Origin: Sphaerotilus microaerophilus
GTDB lineage: Bacteria; Pseudomonadota; Gammaproteobacteria; Burkholderiales; Burkholderiaceae_C
Reading direction: 5' to 3'
DNA length: 64,000 nt
Assembly: GCF_023734135.1 (NCBI RefSeq)
Contig: NZ_AP025730.1
Span: 434,001 to 498,000 of the forward strand
Part shown: piece after piece, positions 1 to 11,400 of the stretch
How the letters are laid out: each line of letters opens with the position of its first letter
Position numbering within the stretch: position 1 is the stretch's first letter
Translations under genes and position numbers: made by a program
The notes under the pieces: model-generated
Database searches by the model: none
Told to the model about the DNA's origin: nothing
The model's input: only the letters and a program-made list of their open reading frames with translations

Positions 1-732
1 ACCGCCGTACGGGTCAATGATGGCGATGGCGACGACTACGTGCTCAACGGCGTCAAGCAGTTCATCACCAGCGGCAAGCACGGCGACGTGGCGATCGTCA
101 TGGCCGTCACGGACAAAGCCGCCGGCAAGAAAGGCATCAGCGCCTTCCTGGTGCCGACGAAAACGCCCGGCTACGTCGTCGCCCGCCTCGAAGACAAGAT
201 GGGCCAGCACAGCTCGGACACCGCGCAGATCCTCTTCGAGGACTGCCGCATCCCGGCGCGTTACCGCATCGGCGACGAAGGCCAGGGCCTGAAGATCGCG
301 CTGTCTGGCCTGGAAGGCGGGCGCATCGGCATCGCCAGCCAGGCCATCGGCATGGCGCGCGCGGCCTTCGAGGCGGCGCTGGAGTACAGCAAGGACCGCA
401 TCGCCTTCGGCCAGCCCATCTTCAACCACCAGGCCGTGCAGTTCCGCCTGGCCGAAGCCGCGATGCAGATCGAAGCCGCCCGCCAGCTCACCTGGCACGC
501 CGCCACCCTGAAGGACGCCGGCCTGCCCTGCCTGAAGGAAGCGGCCATGGCCAAGCTCTTCGCCACCGAGATGGCCGAAAAAGTCTGCTCGATCGCCATC
601 CAGACCTTCGGCGGCTACGGCTACGTCAGCGACTTCCCGGTCGAGCGTATCTACCGCGACGTGCGGGTCTGCCAGATCTACGAGGGGACGAGTGACGTGC
701 AGAAGATCCTGATCGGGCGGGCGCTGGGGTAA
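1..732 (+). CDS. Acyl-CoA dehydrogenase, C-terminal part (cut by window edge)
   Basis: The frame is open from base 1, so the gene begins upstream of the window; a Met at 40 is internal. The visible 243 residues cover the middle beta-domain and the C-terminal four-helix domain of an FAD-dependent acyl-CoA dehydrogenase, which makes 2-enoyl-CoA and passes electrons to ETF. Family landmarks near the end are the GGYGY segment and YEGTSDVQ, whose Glu is the usual catalytic base of short- and branched-chain dehydrogenases. The stop is followed by a convergent transporter gene. The substrate cannot be told from this part. The family call is firm. Confidence 0.93.
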   Translation, partial: TAVRVNDGDGDDYVLNGVKQFITSGKHGDVAIVMAVTDKAAGKKGISAFLVPTKTPGYVVARLEDKMGQHSSDTAQILFEDCRIPARYRIGDEGQGLKIALSGLEGGRIGIASQAIGMARAAFEAALEYSKDRIAFGQPIFNHQAVQFRLAEAAMQIEAARQLTWHAATLKDAGLPCLKEAAMAKLFATEMAEKVCSIAIQTFGGYGYVSDFPVERIYRDVRVCQIYEGTSDVQKILIGRALG

Positions 733-757
733 GCAGCGCCCGGCGCAACGTCGGGAA

Positions 758-1720
758 TCAGCCACCCAACCCCCGACGGGCCGAGCCGGGGACTCCCCCC
801 TTTCTCGACGCCAGCCAGATGCTCGGCAGGATCAGCGCTGCACCCGCCAGGTGGTACCACTGCGGCACCTCGCCGAGCAGCCACCAGGCGTTGAGGGAGC
901 CGTAGAGCGGGCCGAGGTAGAGCAGCAGCGAGGAGCGGGTGGCGCCGAGTTCGCGGATCAGGAAGGCGTAGGCGACGTAGGAGAGCAGGCCGGGCAGGAT
1001 GGCGGCGGCCACGATGAGCGTCAGCGCGTGGGCGGTGAGCGGGAGCGGCGGGACCAGCCAGACCTCCAGCAGCGTGAAGGGCAGCAGCACCACCACGCCG
1101 CCGATCATGATGCAGGCCAGCCGGGGCTGGGCGGGCAGCGCGCTGCGCCAGTGCTGCTGCAGCACCGAGTAGGCCACCCAGGAGAGCATGCACAGCAGGA
1201 TCCAGCCGTCGCCGGGGGTGAAGCGCACCGCCAGCAGGTTGTGCCAGTCGCCCTTGAGCACGACGAAGATGACGCCCAGCAGCGCCAGCCCCATGCCCAG
1301 GCGCTGCCCGCGGCTGGCGTGCTCGTGCATCAGGTGCCGGCTGGCGATGGCGATGCCCACCGGTGCGGCGGCGTAGATCAGGCCGATGTTGGTGGCGGTG
1401 GTGCTCTGCCCGCCCAGGTAGACGATGGCGCCGCAGATCCACATGCCGGTGGCGCCCAACACCAGGCTCTGGCGCCACTCGGCACGCACCTGCGCGCGCC
1501 GCGCCCACAGCTCGCGGCCCACCCAGGGCATCAGCAGCAGCAGGGCCAGGCTCCAGCGGCCCAGCGCCAGCACGTGGGGCAGCACCACGCCCTTGGCGGC
1601 ACGGGCGATGACGTAGTTGGACGACCAGATGACCGGGGTGACCCAGAGCAGCAGGAGGGCGAGGCGGTGGCGCTGGGTGGGGGTCACTGAGGAGGCGGGT
1701 GGTGGCCGTCGGCAGGCCAA
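758..1720 (-). CDS. DMT-superfamily (EamA) inner-membrane transporter
   Basis: This 320-residue, strongly hydrophobic protein has the two tandem EamA halves of drug/metabolite transporters and about ten predicted membrane helices. The first helix carries the typical W-S-S-N-Y motif (IWSSNYVIAR). The N-terminal 15 or so residues are polar and the true start could be slightly downstream. It is convergent with the acyl-CoA dehydrogenase gene. Members export amino acids, nucleobases or other metabolites; the substrate here is unknown. Confidence 0.85.
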   Translation of the reverse strand: MACRRPPPASSVTPTQRHRLALLLLWVTPVIWSSNYVIARAAKGVVLPHVLALGRWSLALLLLMPWVGRELWARRAQVRAEWRQSLVLGATGMWICGAIVYLGGQSTTATNIGLIYAAAPVGIAIASRHLMHEHASRGQRLGMGLALLGVIFVVLKGDWHNLLAVRFTPGDGWILLCMLSWVAYSVLQQHWRSALPAQPRLACIMIGGVVVLLPFTLLEVWLVPPLPLTAHALTLIVAAAILPGLLSYVAYAFLIRELGATRSSLLLYLGPLYGSLNAWWLLGEVPQWYHLAGAALILPSIWLASRKGGVPGSARRGLGG

Positions 1721-1854
1721 ACCCTGGAGCCTATCGAAAACCCGCAGTCTGCGCAGCGCTCCCGGGTCTCGGTGTTGCGCCGGGGCTCAGGTGGCGGCGC
1801 GCCCGCCTGCCCCTCCAGCCCGCGACGGGGTGAGCGGTTGACGGCTCGCCGCGC

Positions 1855-2145
1855 TCAGTGCGCCAGCGGCGCGGCCGCCGTCACTTCTTCGCGCAGCGTT
1901 TCCAGCTCGCCGATGAGGCGGTCGGCGTCGGCCAGAAAGCTGTCCCGGTCGGGATGAGGGTGGCCCATGAGCAACACCGAGGAGTGCTCGACCAGCGTCG
2001 GATCCCCCGCCATCTTGGCCCAACGCCGCACCTCGTAGTACGACACGAGCGCCAGGCGGCCCAGGTCACCACTGCGGCGGGCATACCAGAGGTCCGCCAG
2101 CAGATCGTCGAGGCCGAGCTTGAGCTTGGGGGTCAGCGCATTCAT
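1855..2145 (-). CDS. Small conserved-looking protein of unknown function (96 aa)
   Basis: This 96-residue protein starts MNALTPKLKL at 2145; the longer open frame upstream would run into trkA and is not credible. It is mostly helical and acidic at the C-terminus, with no signal peptide or membrane helix. It lies divergent from trkA, with about 160 bp between the two starts. No family is recognised. Codon use and an uninterrupted frame with a sensible start make it a likely real gene, but nothing indicates a role in potassium uptake beyond adjacency. Confidence 0.6.
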   Translation of the reverse strand: MNALTPKLKLGLDDLLADLWYARRSGDLGRLALVSYYEVRRWAKMAGDPTLVEHSSVLLMGHPHPDRDSFLADADRLIGELETLREEVTAAAPLAH

Positions 2146-2305
2146 GGTGCAACGCAGCATTCCCGCCTCTGCTGACTCGTGGCTGACTGATCCGTCGGCC
2201 AAGGGGGTGCCGCCGATGCCCGGGCGGCGTTGCGGTGCAGCATCGCTGCCTGCCCGATCGACCGGATTGCTGGCCAGCGCCAGGGGCGGATTCGATAATG
2301 AATCC

Positions 2306-3712
2306 ATGAAAATCGTCATCCTGGGTGCTGGGCGCGTTGGGGAAAGCGTGGCGGAGAGTCTGGTGTCGGAGCACAACGACATCACGGTGGTCGATACCGA
2401 TCCGCAGCGCCTCGGGGCGCTCCAGGACCGGCTGGACCTGCGCGGGGTGATTGGCAACGGCATCCAGCCCTCGGTGCTGCGCGAGGCGGGCATCGACGAT
2501 GCGGACATGCTGATCGCCTGCGCCCCGGCCGACGAGACCAACCTGGTGGCCTGCAAGGTGGCGCACGACGTGTTCAACGTGCCGACCACGATCGCACGCA
2601 TCCGCTCGCCGGAGTTCGAGCAGGACTCGGCGCTGCTGAACAAGGACAGCGGCTTCGCGGTGGACCAGCTGATCTGCCCCGAGCAGTCGGTCACGGCCTA
2701 TGTGCGCAAGCTCATCGAGTACCCCGAGGCGCTGCAGGTGCTGGAGTTTGCCGACGGGCTGGTCAGCATGGTGGCGGTGCGCGCCGTGCAGGGCGGGCCG
2801 CTGGTCGCGCATGCGCTGGCGGAGATCCCCAAGCTGGTCCCGCACGCCGAGATGCGCATCGTGGCGATCTACCGGCAGGACGCGGCGCTGAACGAGCTCA
2901 GCGGCAACACCCGCATCGAGGCTGGCGACGAGGTCTTCGTGCTGGCCGCCACCGAGCACATCCGTGCGGTGCTCAGCGGCCTGCGCCGGATGGACCGGCC
3001 GGTCAAGCGGGTGATGATCGCCGGCGGCGGCAAGGTGGCGCTGCGCCTGGCCCGCCAGACCCACGCCAGCTACCAGCTCAAGATGATCGAGCAGAACCCG
3101 GCGCGCTGCCAGTACCTGGCCACCCAGCTGCCCAACGACGTGCTGGTCCTGCAGGGCGACGCCACCGACGAGGACCTGCTGGGCGACGAGAACGTGCAGG
3201 ACATGGACCTCTTCGCAGCCCTCACGGACGACGAGGAGGACAACATCATGGCCTGCCTGCTGGCCAAGCGCATGGGCGCGCGCCGCGTGCTGGCGCTGAT
3301 CAACCGGCAGGCCTACGCCGACCTGGTGCAGGGCACCCAGATCGACATCGCCATCTCGCCCTCGCAGGCGGTGATCGGCGAGTTGCTGGCCTACGTGCGC
3401 AAGGGCGACGTGGAGGCGGTGCACAGCCTGCGCCGCGGGGCCGCCGAGGTGCTGGAGCTGATCGTGCGCGGCGACCGCAAGACCTGCAAGGTGGTGGGGC
3501 GGCGCATCGAGGAGATCGGCCTGCCCAACGGCGCCAAGATCGGCGCGATCGTGCGCAGCGTGGACGACAACGCCGGGCACCGGCGCGTCATCGTGCCCCA
3601 CCACGACACGGTGGTGGAGACGCAGGACCATGTGATCGTCTTCGTGCCCAACAAGTCGATGGTGCGCCAGGTGGAGAAGCTCTTCCAGGTCAGCGCGACC
3701 TTCCTGTTCTGA
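2306..3712 (+). CDS. trkA: Trk potassium uptake system, NAD-binding peripheral subunit TrkA
   Basis: Cytoplasmic regulatory subunit that gates the TrkH potassium channel in response to nucleotides. The 468-residue protein has the expected duplication: an N-terminal Rossmann RCK domain (GAGRVGES near residue 7) plus TrkA-C domain, then a second RCK (AGGGKVALR near 235) plus TrkA-C. The start at 2306 (MKIVILGAGRVG) is chosen over upstream in-frame Mets because it places the dinucleotide-binding strand at the N-terminus as in all TrkA proteins. trkH follows 18 bp downstream, so the two are almost certainly co-transcribed. Confidence 0.96.
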   Translation: MKIVILGAGRVGESVAESLVSEHNDITVVDTDPQRLGALQDRLDLRGVIGNGIQPSVLREAGIDDADMLIACAPADETNLVACKVAHDVFNVPTTIARIRSPEFEQDSALLNKDSGFAVDQLICPEQSVTAYVRKLIEYPEALQVLEFADGLVSMVAVRAVQGGPLVAHALAEIPKLVPHAEMRIVAIYRQDAALNELSGNTRIEAGDEVFVLAATEHIRAVLSGLRRMDRPVKRVMIAGGGKVALRLARQTHASYQLKMIEQNPARCQYLATQLPNDVLVLQGDATDEDLLGDENVQDMDLFAALTDDEEDNIMACLLAKRMGARRVLALINRQAYADLVQGTQIDIAISPSQAVIGELLAYVRKGDVEAVHSLRRGAAEVLELIVRGDRKTCKVVGRRIEEIGLPNGAKIGAIVRSVDDNAGHRRVIVPHHDTVVETQDHVIVFVPNKSMVRQVEKLFQVSATFLF

Positions 3713-3730
3713 GCCCGGGGAGGGCACACC

Positions 3731-5185
3731 ATGGGCTTGCTTCCCGTCATCGCGATGATCGGCCGCATGGTCGCGCTGTTCGCGCTGCTGATGCTGGTGC
3801 CGCTGGGCTTCGCGTGGTTCGACCACGACCGGGGCGAGGACGCCTTCATCACCGCCACGCTGATCACCTTCGGCTGCGGCCTGGTGATGAGCCTGGCGAC
3901 GCGGCGCTTCCGCCGCGAGCTGCAGCCGCGTGACGGCTTCCTGCTGGTGACGCTGACCTGGCTGATCCTGCCGGCCTTCGCCACGCTGCCGCTGCTGCTG
4001 GCGATGCCCGACCTGAGCTTCACCGACGCCTACTTCGAGACCATGAGCGGCCTCACCACCACCGGCGCCACGGTGCTCACGGGGCTGGAGAAGCTGCCGC
4101 TGTCGGTCAATGTCTGGCGCTGCTTCCTGGTGCTGGTGGGCGGCATGGGCATCATCGTGCTGGTGGTGGCCATCCTGCCGCTGATGGGCGTGGGCGCCAC
4201 GCAGCTGTTCAAGTCGGAAACCGCTGGCCCGATGAAGGACCAGAAGCTCACCCCGCGCATAGCCGAGACCGCGCGCGGCCTGTGGGCGGTGTACTTCACC
4301 GTGGCCACCGCCTGCTTCCTGTCCTTCCACTGGGCCGGCATGGGCTGGGCGGACGCCTTCATGCACATGTGCAGCACGATGGGGCTGGGCGGCTTCGCGG
4401 CCTACGACGCCAGCTTCGGTGCCTTCAACTCGCCGCTGATCGAGGCGGTGGCGGTGTTCTTCATGCTGCTGGCGGGCGTGAACTTCTCGCTGTACTTCCT
4501 GGTGTGGAAGAAGCGCTCGCTGCTCGTGCTCTGGCGGGACCTGGAGGCGCGGGTGTACTTCCCGCTGATGATCGGCTCGGTGCTGCTGATCGCGGCCTTC
4601 CTGAGCTGGCACGGCGTGTACCCGACCTTCTGGGAATCACTGCGGCACGCGGCGTTCAACGTGGTCTCGATTGCCACCACCACCGGATTTGCGACGGTGG
4701 ACTATGCACAGTGGCCGATCTTTGCGCCGGTGACGATGCTGTTCCTGTGCAGCTTCGCGACCTGCGCGGGCTCGACCGGCGGGGGCATCAAGCTGATCCG
4801 CTCGCTGCTGCTGCACAAGCAGGCGCAGCGCGAGCTGACCCGCATCGTGCACCCGCGCGCGGTGGTGCCGGTCACCCTGGGCGGCGCGGTGGTGCCCAAC
4901 CAGGTGCTGGCCTCGGTGCAGGCCTTCATGCTGATCTACGGCAGCGTCATGGTGGTCGTCACGATGCTGCTGCTGTTCTCCGGGCTGGACCTGATCACCG
5001 CGTCCACCGCGGCGATTGCCTGCATCAACAACACCGGCCCCGGGCTGGGCCAGGTCGGACCGGCCAACAACTTCCAGGGCCTCACCGACTTCCAGACCTG
5101 GGTCTGCACCTTCGCGATGCTGCTCGGCCGGCTGGAGCTGCTGTCGGTGCTGGTGCTGTTCACGCCGACGTTCTGGCGGCGCTGA
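3731..5185 (+). CDS. trkH: Trk potassium uptake system, membrane channel subunit TrkH
   Basis: This 484-residue integral membrane protein forms the K+ pathway of the Trk system. Four pore-loop repeats are visible, each with the selectivity-filter glycine: TTTGAT near 110, STMGLGG near 216, TTTGFA near 316 and NNTGPG near 434. The length matches TrkH/TrkG. It follows trkA in the same operon. The 216 bp up to the next gene (5186-5401) hold no gene or clear terminator that I can see. Confidence 0.96.
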   Translation: MGLLPVIAMIGRMVALFALLMLVPLGFAWFDHDRGEDAFITATLITFGCGLVMSLATRRFRRELQPRDGFLLVTLTWLILPAFATLPLLLAMPDLSFTDAYFETMSGLTTTGATVLTGLEKLPLSVNVWRCFLVLVGGMGIIVLVVAILPLMGVGATQLFKSETAGPMKDQKLTPRIAETARGLWAVYFTVATACFLSFHWAGMGWADAFMHMCSTMGLGGFAAYDASFGAFNSPLIEAVAVFFMLLAGVNFSLYFLVWKKRSLLVLWRDLEARVYFPLMIGSVLLIAAFLSWHGVYPTFWESLRHAAFNVVSIATTTGFATVDYAQWPIFAPVTMLFLCSFATCAGSTGGGIKLIRSLLLHKQAQRELTRIVHPRAVVPVTLGGAVVPNQVLASVQAFMLIYGSVMVVVTMLLLFSGLDLITASTAAIACINNTGPGLGQVGPANNFQGLTDFQTWVCTFAMLLGRLELLSVLVLFTPTFWRR

Positions 5186-5401
5186 AGGGGGGGCTGTCCG
5201 GGCCCGCGACGCCTGCGCGCGACCTGCGCTGGTTGTTTCATCTGGTCACCATTGGGCCGGCCTGGCCTGGGCGCGGCGTGGGCCGGCAGGGGCAAGATGA
5301 CTGCCCCGGTGGACGGGGAGGAGGGGACCCGGTCGGGCCACCCTGGCTGGCAGCGGCCCTCCTGACCGGCCCACCACGGGTTCCTGCCGAGGAGAACCGC
5401 G

Positions 5402-8400
5402 ATGCGTGCCCGCACACCCGTCCCCGCCCCAGATCCGACCCCGGGGCCGACCCCGGCCACCGCGTCGGTGCCCGCCTCCGGCGCGGTGCGTGCGCCCTTG
5501 CCCAACTTGCCGACCTTGCACCTGCCGGTCGCCTCCAGCAGCGAACACGCCGAGGTCCCCGCCCTGCTGGCGCGCACCCGGCGGCGTGGGGCCACGGGTT
5601 CTGCCGGCGATGAGGGCGGTGTCGAGTCGCTGGTGCCGTCGCTGCGGGTGGTGAGGCGCTGGGTGTTGGCCGCGCCGAGCCGGGGCGAGGCGCCCGCCGC
5701 CACCGAGGCGCTGCCGCCCGACCGCCGCCTGCTGGCGCTGGAGGGCCCGGACGGCAGCACGGTGTTCATGCGTGCCGATGCGCTGGCCGAGCAGCTGCAG
5801 CGCTCCCGTCCCGAGCTGGTCCGCGACGATGGCAGCATCGACTTTGCCGCCTTCGGCGCCCGGGACGCGGCCAGCCGCGGGCTGGGTGACTGGGTCTGGA
5901 AGCAGGTCTGCCACCTCGTGCTGGACCGCGACCGCATCACCGACCTGGCGCTGGAAAAGGCCGCCGACCTGCTGGGCGAGCGGGTGGAGGACCTGGCGGT
6001 GGCCGGCCTCTCCACGCGCGGCGCCAAGGCGCTGATGGCGGCCATCGAGGAGCAGCTGGCCGGCGAGCCGGGGCTCTATCCCTGGAACGGCGGGCCGCTG
6101 GATGCGGCCACGCGCTGCCGCGATGACCAGGATCCACGCCTGGCCCCGCTCGTGCAGGGCCAGTCGGCGCTGGTGTTCATCCACGGCACGGGCTCGCACA
6201 CGCTGGGCGGCTTTGGCGAGCTCACCGGCAGTGCCAGCTGGCCGCTGCTGCAGCGCCAGTTCGCCGGCCGGATCTTCGGCTTCGAGCACCGCACCTTTTC
6301 CGAGGGCCCGATCGACAACGCGCTGGCGCTGGTCGATGTGCTGCCCGCGGGCGCCCGGATCTGCCTGGTGACGCACTCGCGCGGCGGGCTGGTGGGCGAC
6401 CTGCTCTGCCTGGCCACCGACGCCACGGCCGACGGCGCCGGCTTCGACGCGCTGGTGTCGGCCTACCGCCGCAGCCCGCGGCCCGACGAGCGCGAGGCCG
6501 AGCAGCGCGACCCCCTGCGCGCCCAGCGCCGCGAGGCCCAGGCCGACGAGGAGCAGGCCAAGCTGCGCGCCCTGGCCGCGCGGCTGCGCGACAAGCGGCT
6601 GAAGGTGAATCGCTACGTGCGCGTGGCGGCCCCGGCGCGCGGCACGGCGCTGCTGTCGGACAGCCTGGACGTCTTCCTCTCCGGCCTGCTCACCGTGGTG
6701 CGCAAGGTCGGCGCCTGGGGTGTGGGCGCTGTGGCGGGCGCGCTGGCCACGCCGCTGGCGGGCCAGGCGGCCAAGGTGGTGGCGGAGCGCTCGCTGGAGC
6801 TGCTTGCCCGCGTGGTGCTGGAGATCGCCGACAAACGCCTGCAGCCCCAGGTGGTGCCCGGCATCGAGGCCATGCTGCCCGAGGCGCCGCTGGGCATGCT
6901 GCTGGCCCGGGCGCAGCGCCGCAGCGAGGTGGCGATGGCGGTGATCGCCGGCGATGTCGAAAGCCAGAACGCCGGGCTGCTGATGCGCATCGGCGTGATG
7001 TTCACCGACTGGATGCTGTTCGAGCGCGCGGCCCACGACCTGGTGGTCGACACCGCCTCGATGTACGGCGGCCTGGCCGATCGGCCCGGCACGCGGGCGA
7101 TCTTCGTGCAGGGTGGCAGCGTCAACCATTTCCGCTACTTCAGCGACGAGACGCGCAGCGCCGGCACGCCGCTGCCCCAAGCCCTGCAGCACTGGCTGTG
7201 CGCCGAGACGCTCCCGCTGCCCGACGCCGCGCCCTGGGGGGCACTGGAGGCCGAGCGCGAGAAGGCCCCGTCGCCCTCACGCCACCGCGGGGCGGACGGG
7301 CCGCTGCCGCGGCTGGTGATCGTGCCCGGCATCATGGGCAGCCACCTCCAGGCGCGGCGGGACCGCATCTGGCTCGATCCGGCCGACCTGGCGCTCGGCG
7401 GGCTCTCGCCCATCGCGATGAACGCGCCCGGGCCGGTCAGTGCGGACGGGCTGGTCGAGCTGGCCTACGGCGCGCTGGCCGAGCACCTGAGCGCCAGCCA
7501 CGAGGTGACGCGCTTCGACTACGACTGGCGCCAACCGGTGCGCCTGCTGGGCCAGCAGCTGGCCGCCACGCTGCGCGCGATGCTGCAGCAGGACGGTGGG
7601 CGGCCGCTGCGTCTGCTCGTGCACAGCATGGGCGGGCTGCTCACGCGCGCGGCCTTCCTGGCCGACCCGGCGCTCTGGGACGACCTGGTGGCCAGCGGGG
7701 GCCGGCTGGTGATGCTGGGCACGCCCAACCACGGCTCGCACCTCTTCGTCGAGACGCTGCTGGGCCGCTCGCTGATGATCCGCCTGCTGGCACGCGCCGA
7801 CCTGCGCGACAGCATGCAGGAGGTGCTGGACATCGTGGCCGACTTCCCCGGCGCACTGGACCTGCTGCCCGCGCCGGGCTTCATCGACAGCAGTGGCCGG
7901 CCCGGGCTGGACTACCACGATCCGGCGACCTGGCAGCAGCTCAAGTCGGTGCACCACGACTTCTGGTTCGGCCGCGAGCTCTGCGGCCTGCCCGCCTCCG
8001 CCCAGCTGAAGCGGGCGGGCGAGAGCTGGCGCGCGCTGGCCGACACCGCCTGGGTGCAGCGCCACCCGGACCGGGTGGCCTACGTCTTCGGCAAGGCACC
8101 GCAGACGCCCTGCGGCCTGCGGCTGCAGCGCAGCTCGGGCGTGCTGGTGCTGAACACCTCGCGGGGCGATGGTGCGGTCACCTGGGCCTCCGGCCGCCTG
8201 CCGGGCCTGCCGGAGGACCGCTGCTGGTTCATGCCGGTCGACCACGTGGGGTTGACCAACTGCCCGCTCTACTTTGGCGAGGTGGAGGCCCTGCTGCTGA
8301 ACGGCACGCCCCTGCGCCTGGGCCGCCTGCCGGTCTCGCGTGCCGGTGACGACGACGAGGCGGTGACCGAGCGGGGCAGCGTGCCGCCGCCGGCCTACCC

Positions 8401-11400
8401 GGGCCGCGACGAGCTGGTCGTGCGCCTGCTGGGCGCCACGCCGGCGCCCCGCCTGCCGCCGCGCAGCGAGCGACCGGGGCTGCAGGTGCGCGTGCGTGCG
8501 ATGGACGTGCGCTTCGCCCAGGTGCCGGTGCTCTGCGGCCACTACCGCGGCGACCCGATCGCCGGAGCCGAGTCGCTGATCGACCGCGACCTGGTGGACG
8601 GCGCCCTGCGCCGGCGCGCCCAGCTGGGCATCCATGCGGGCGAGGCCGGCTCGGCCGCGGTGGTGCTGATGCCGCGCAGCCCCGCCGAGGTCCGCCAGGG
8701 GCTGGGGCGCGGTGCCCTGGTGGTCGGCCTCGGCGAGATGGGCCGGCTGTCGGCCGAGCGCGTCGCCGAGGCGGTGCGCGCCGGGGTGCTGCGCTACCTG
8801 ATGCACGCCGACGACCGGGCGGTCGAGGAGGCGGCGCAGGGCGCCACCGCCACCGCCGCCGGCGCAGCCACCACCCCACGCCCGCTGCGCCTGGCCAGCC
8901 TGCTGATCGGCGCGAATTCGGCCGCCCAGCTGACCATCGAAGAATCGGTCCGCGCCGTGGTGCTCGGTGTGCTGCGTGCCAACGCCGAGTTCGCCGACGG
9001 GCTGCGCCAAGCCGAGGGCGCGGGCCGCCGCCGCCCGGACCCGGTCCAGGTGGGCGAGCTCGATCTGGTCGAGCTGTACCGCGACGCCGCCATCACCGCC
9101 GCCCATGCCGTCGCCCGGCTGCCCGACAGCCTGGCCGACGAGCTGCGCCCGCTGGCTGCCCGCCTGGACGTGGCGCAGGAGCTGCTCTCCAGCGACAGCG
9201 CCCGCGAGCGCCTGAGCCTGCAGCCCGGCTCGGACTACTGGCCGCGCCTGCAGATCAGCGATGCCGACCGGGAGGAGACCGACTGCGGCGGCGACTGCTA
9301 CGACATCCGCCTGCGCCACTCGATCCCGCCCGACGCCCTGCGCCAGATCCTGACCCTGTACGGCAGCCCGGCGCAGGCCGAGGCCCTGCGCACCCGCCTG
9401 CCGCTGCCGACCGGGCTGGACCTGCCGCCGCTGCTGCGGTATGCCGAGCGCTTCCGGTTTGTCCACCTGGGCGAGCGTGCCGGCGCCCCGGTGTTGGTCC
9501 AGCAGCGCCAGCCCGGGCTGGTCGAGCAGCTGGTGGCGCAGGCCGTCAGCGGGCCGGATGCCACGGCCGACGACGCCCAGCACCGCATCGGCAACACCCT
9601 GTTCCAGCTGCTGCTGCCGCTGGAGCTCAAGGCCACCCTGCGCCAGGGCAACAACCTCATCCTGGTGGTCGACGAGGCCAGCGCCAACCTGCCCTGGGAG
9701 ATGCTGGCGGCCGACGGCGAGCCGCTCGCGCTGCGCACCCGCCTGGTCCGGCAGCTGCTGACGGCGCGCGTGCGCCGCGAACCGCGCAGCTCCGACCCGC
9801 TGACCGCCTGCGTGATCGCCAACCCGAGCACCGCCGGCTTCCACGCCCAGTTCGGCGGCCCGGACTGGCGCCCGACGCCCGGCCAGGTGGATCGGCTGGT
9901 GTCGCTGGACGGCGCCCAGGACGAGGGCGAGCTGGTCGCCCAGACGCTGCAGCGTGCCGGCTACGACGTGCTGCAGACGGCGCCCGATGCCCGCGCGTCC
10001 GAGGTGTTCACCGCGCTGTTCTCGCGCGCCCACCGCGTGCTGGTGATCGCCGCGCACGGCATCCACGGCCTGCGGGCGGCCGACGGCAGCTGGCGCAGCG
10101 GCGTGGTGCTGTCCGACGGCCTGGTGCTCTCGGCCGCCGAGATCGGCCTGATGGAGCGGGTGCCCGACGTTGTCTTCCTCAGCTGCTGCCACCTCGGCAA
10201 GGTCGGCAGCGGCGCCGGTGCCAGCCACCGGCTGGCCTACAGCCTGGCGCGCGAGCTCATCGAGATGGGTGTGCGCTGCGTGGTGGCCGCCGGCTGGGCG
10301 GTGGACGACGTGGCGGCGCAGGTCTTCTCCACGCACTTCTTCGCCCAGATGGCCGACGCGGGTGCCCCCTTTGCCGACGCCGTGCTGTCCGCGCGCCGGC
10401 AGGCCCGCCACGAGTGCCCGCAGCGCAACACCTGGGGCGCCTACCAGGCCTATGGCGATCCGCAGTTCCGCCTGCGTGCCGGTGCGTCCGGCACGGGCAG
10501 CGCCGCCGTGCTGCGCGCCCCCGAGGAGCTGCTGCAGTGGCTCGAAGGTGCCCGGCTGGACGCCCGCCGCCACGCCGGCAGCGGGACGCCTGCCGAGGAG
10601 GCGGCGCAACTGCAGCGCCGGCTGGCGCAGGTCCGGCAGCGCCTGGCCGATCTGCCGCCGGCCTGGGCCGAGCGGCCCGAGGTCCTGCATGCCCAGGGGC
10701 TGCTCTGTGCGGAGTACGGCGAGGCCGGCTTCGAGTCGGCCTGCGAGCTGCTGCAGCGCGCCATCGCGGCCCAGGCCCTGCGCGGCGAGGTGCCGCTGCG
10801 CGCAGTCGAGCAGCTGGCCAACTTCGAGGCACGCAGCGCCAGCGCACTGCTGCGTGCGGGCGACGCGCCGGGCGCCCTGGCGCGGGTGCAGCGCGCGGTG
10901 GCCCGGCTGGAGCTGCTGCTGGCCATGGCCTGCGCGGACCCTGCCGGGGCGCCGGCCACCGCCGTGGCAGCCTCCGCGCCCGGCAACCCGGAGCGCCTCG
11001 CCCTGTTGGGCAGCGCCCGCAAGCGCAAGGCCGAGATCCTGCTGGATCTGCCCGATCAGGGCTGGCCGCAGATCGAGGGCGAGCTGCGCGCCGCCCGCGA
11101 TGCCTACCTGCGCGCCGAGCAGTCCACGGGGTCCGGCCGCGGGCCCGACAGCTACGCCGTGCTCAACCGCCTGCAGCTCGATGCCCTGCTGGGCGAGCCG
11201 GCCGACGGGCGCGCGGACCTGATCGCCCAGGTGCAGACCGCCGCCGCCGACCGCTTCGCCCAGGGCCTGTCGCCCTGGGACGCCCTTGCCCAGGGCGATG
11301 GCGAGCTGACCCGCTGGCTCTTCGGCAAGGGGGCGGCACCGGCCGGTTCGCTGGAGCAGCTGGTCGAAGGCTACGGCAACGTCATCGGCAAGGTGCTGCT

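Noticed and set aside
2066..4612. Long minus-strand frame opposite trkA-trkH
   Set aside because: His/Gln/Arg-rich low-complexity translation with no family motif; the plus strand encodes clear TrkA and TrkH.
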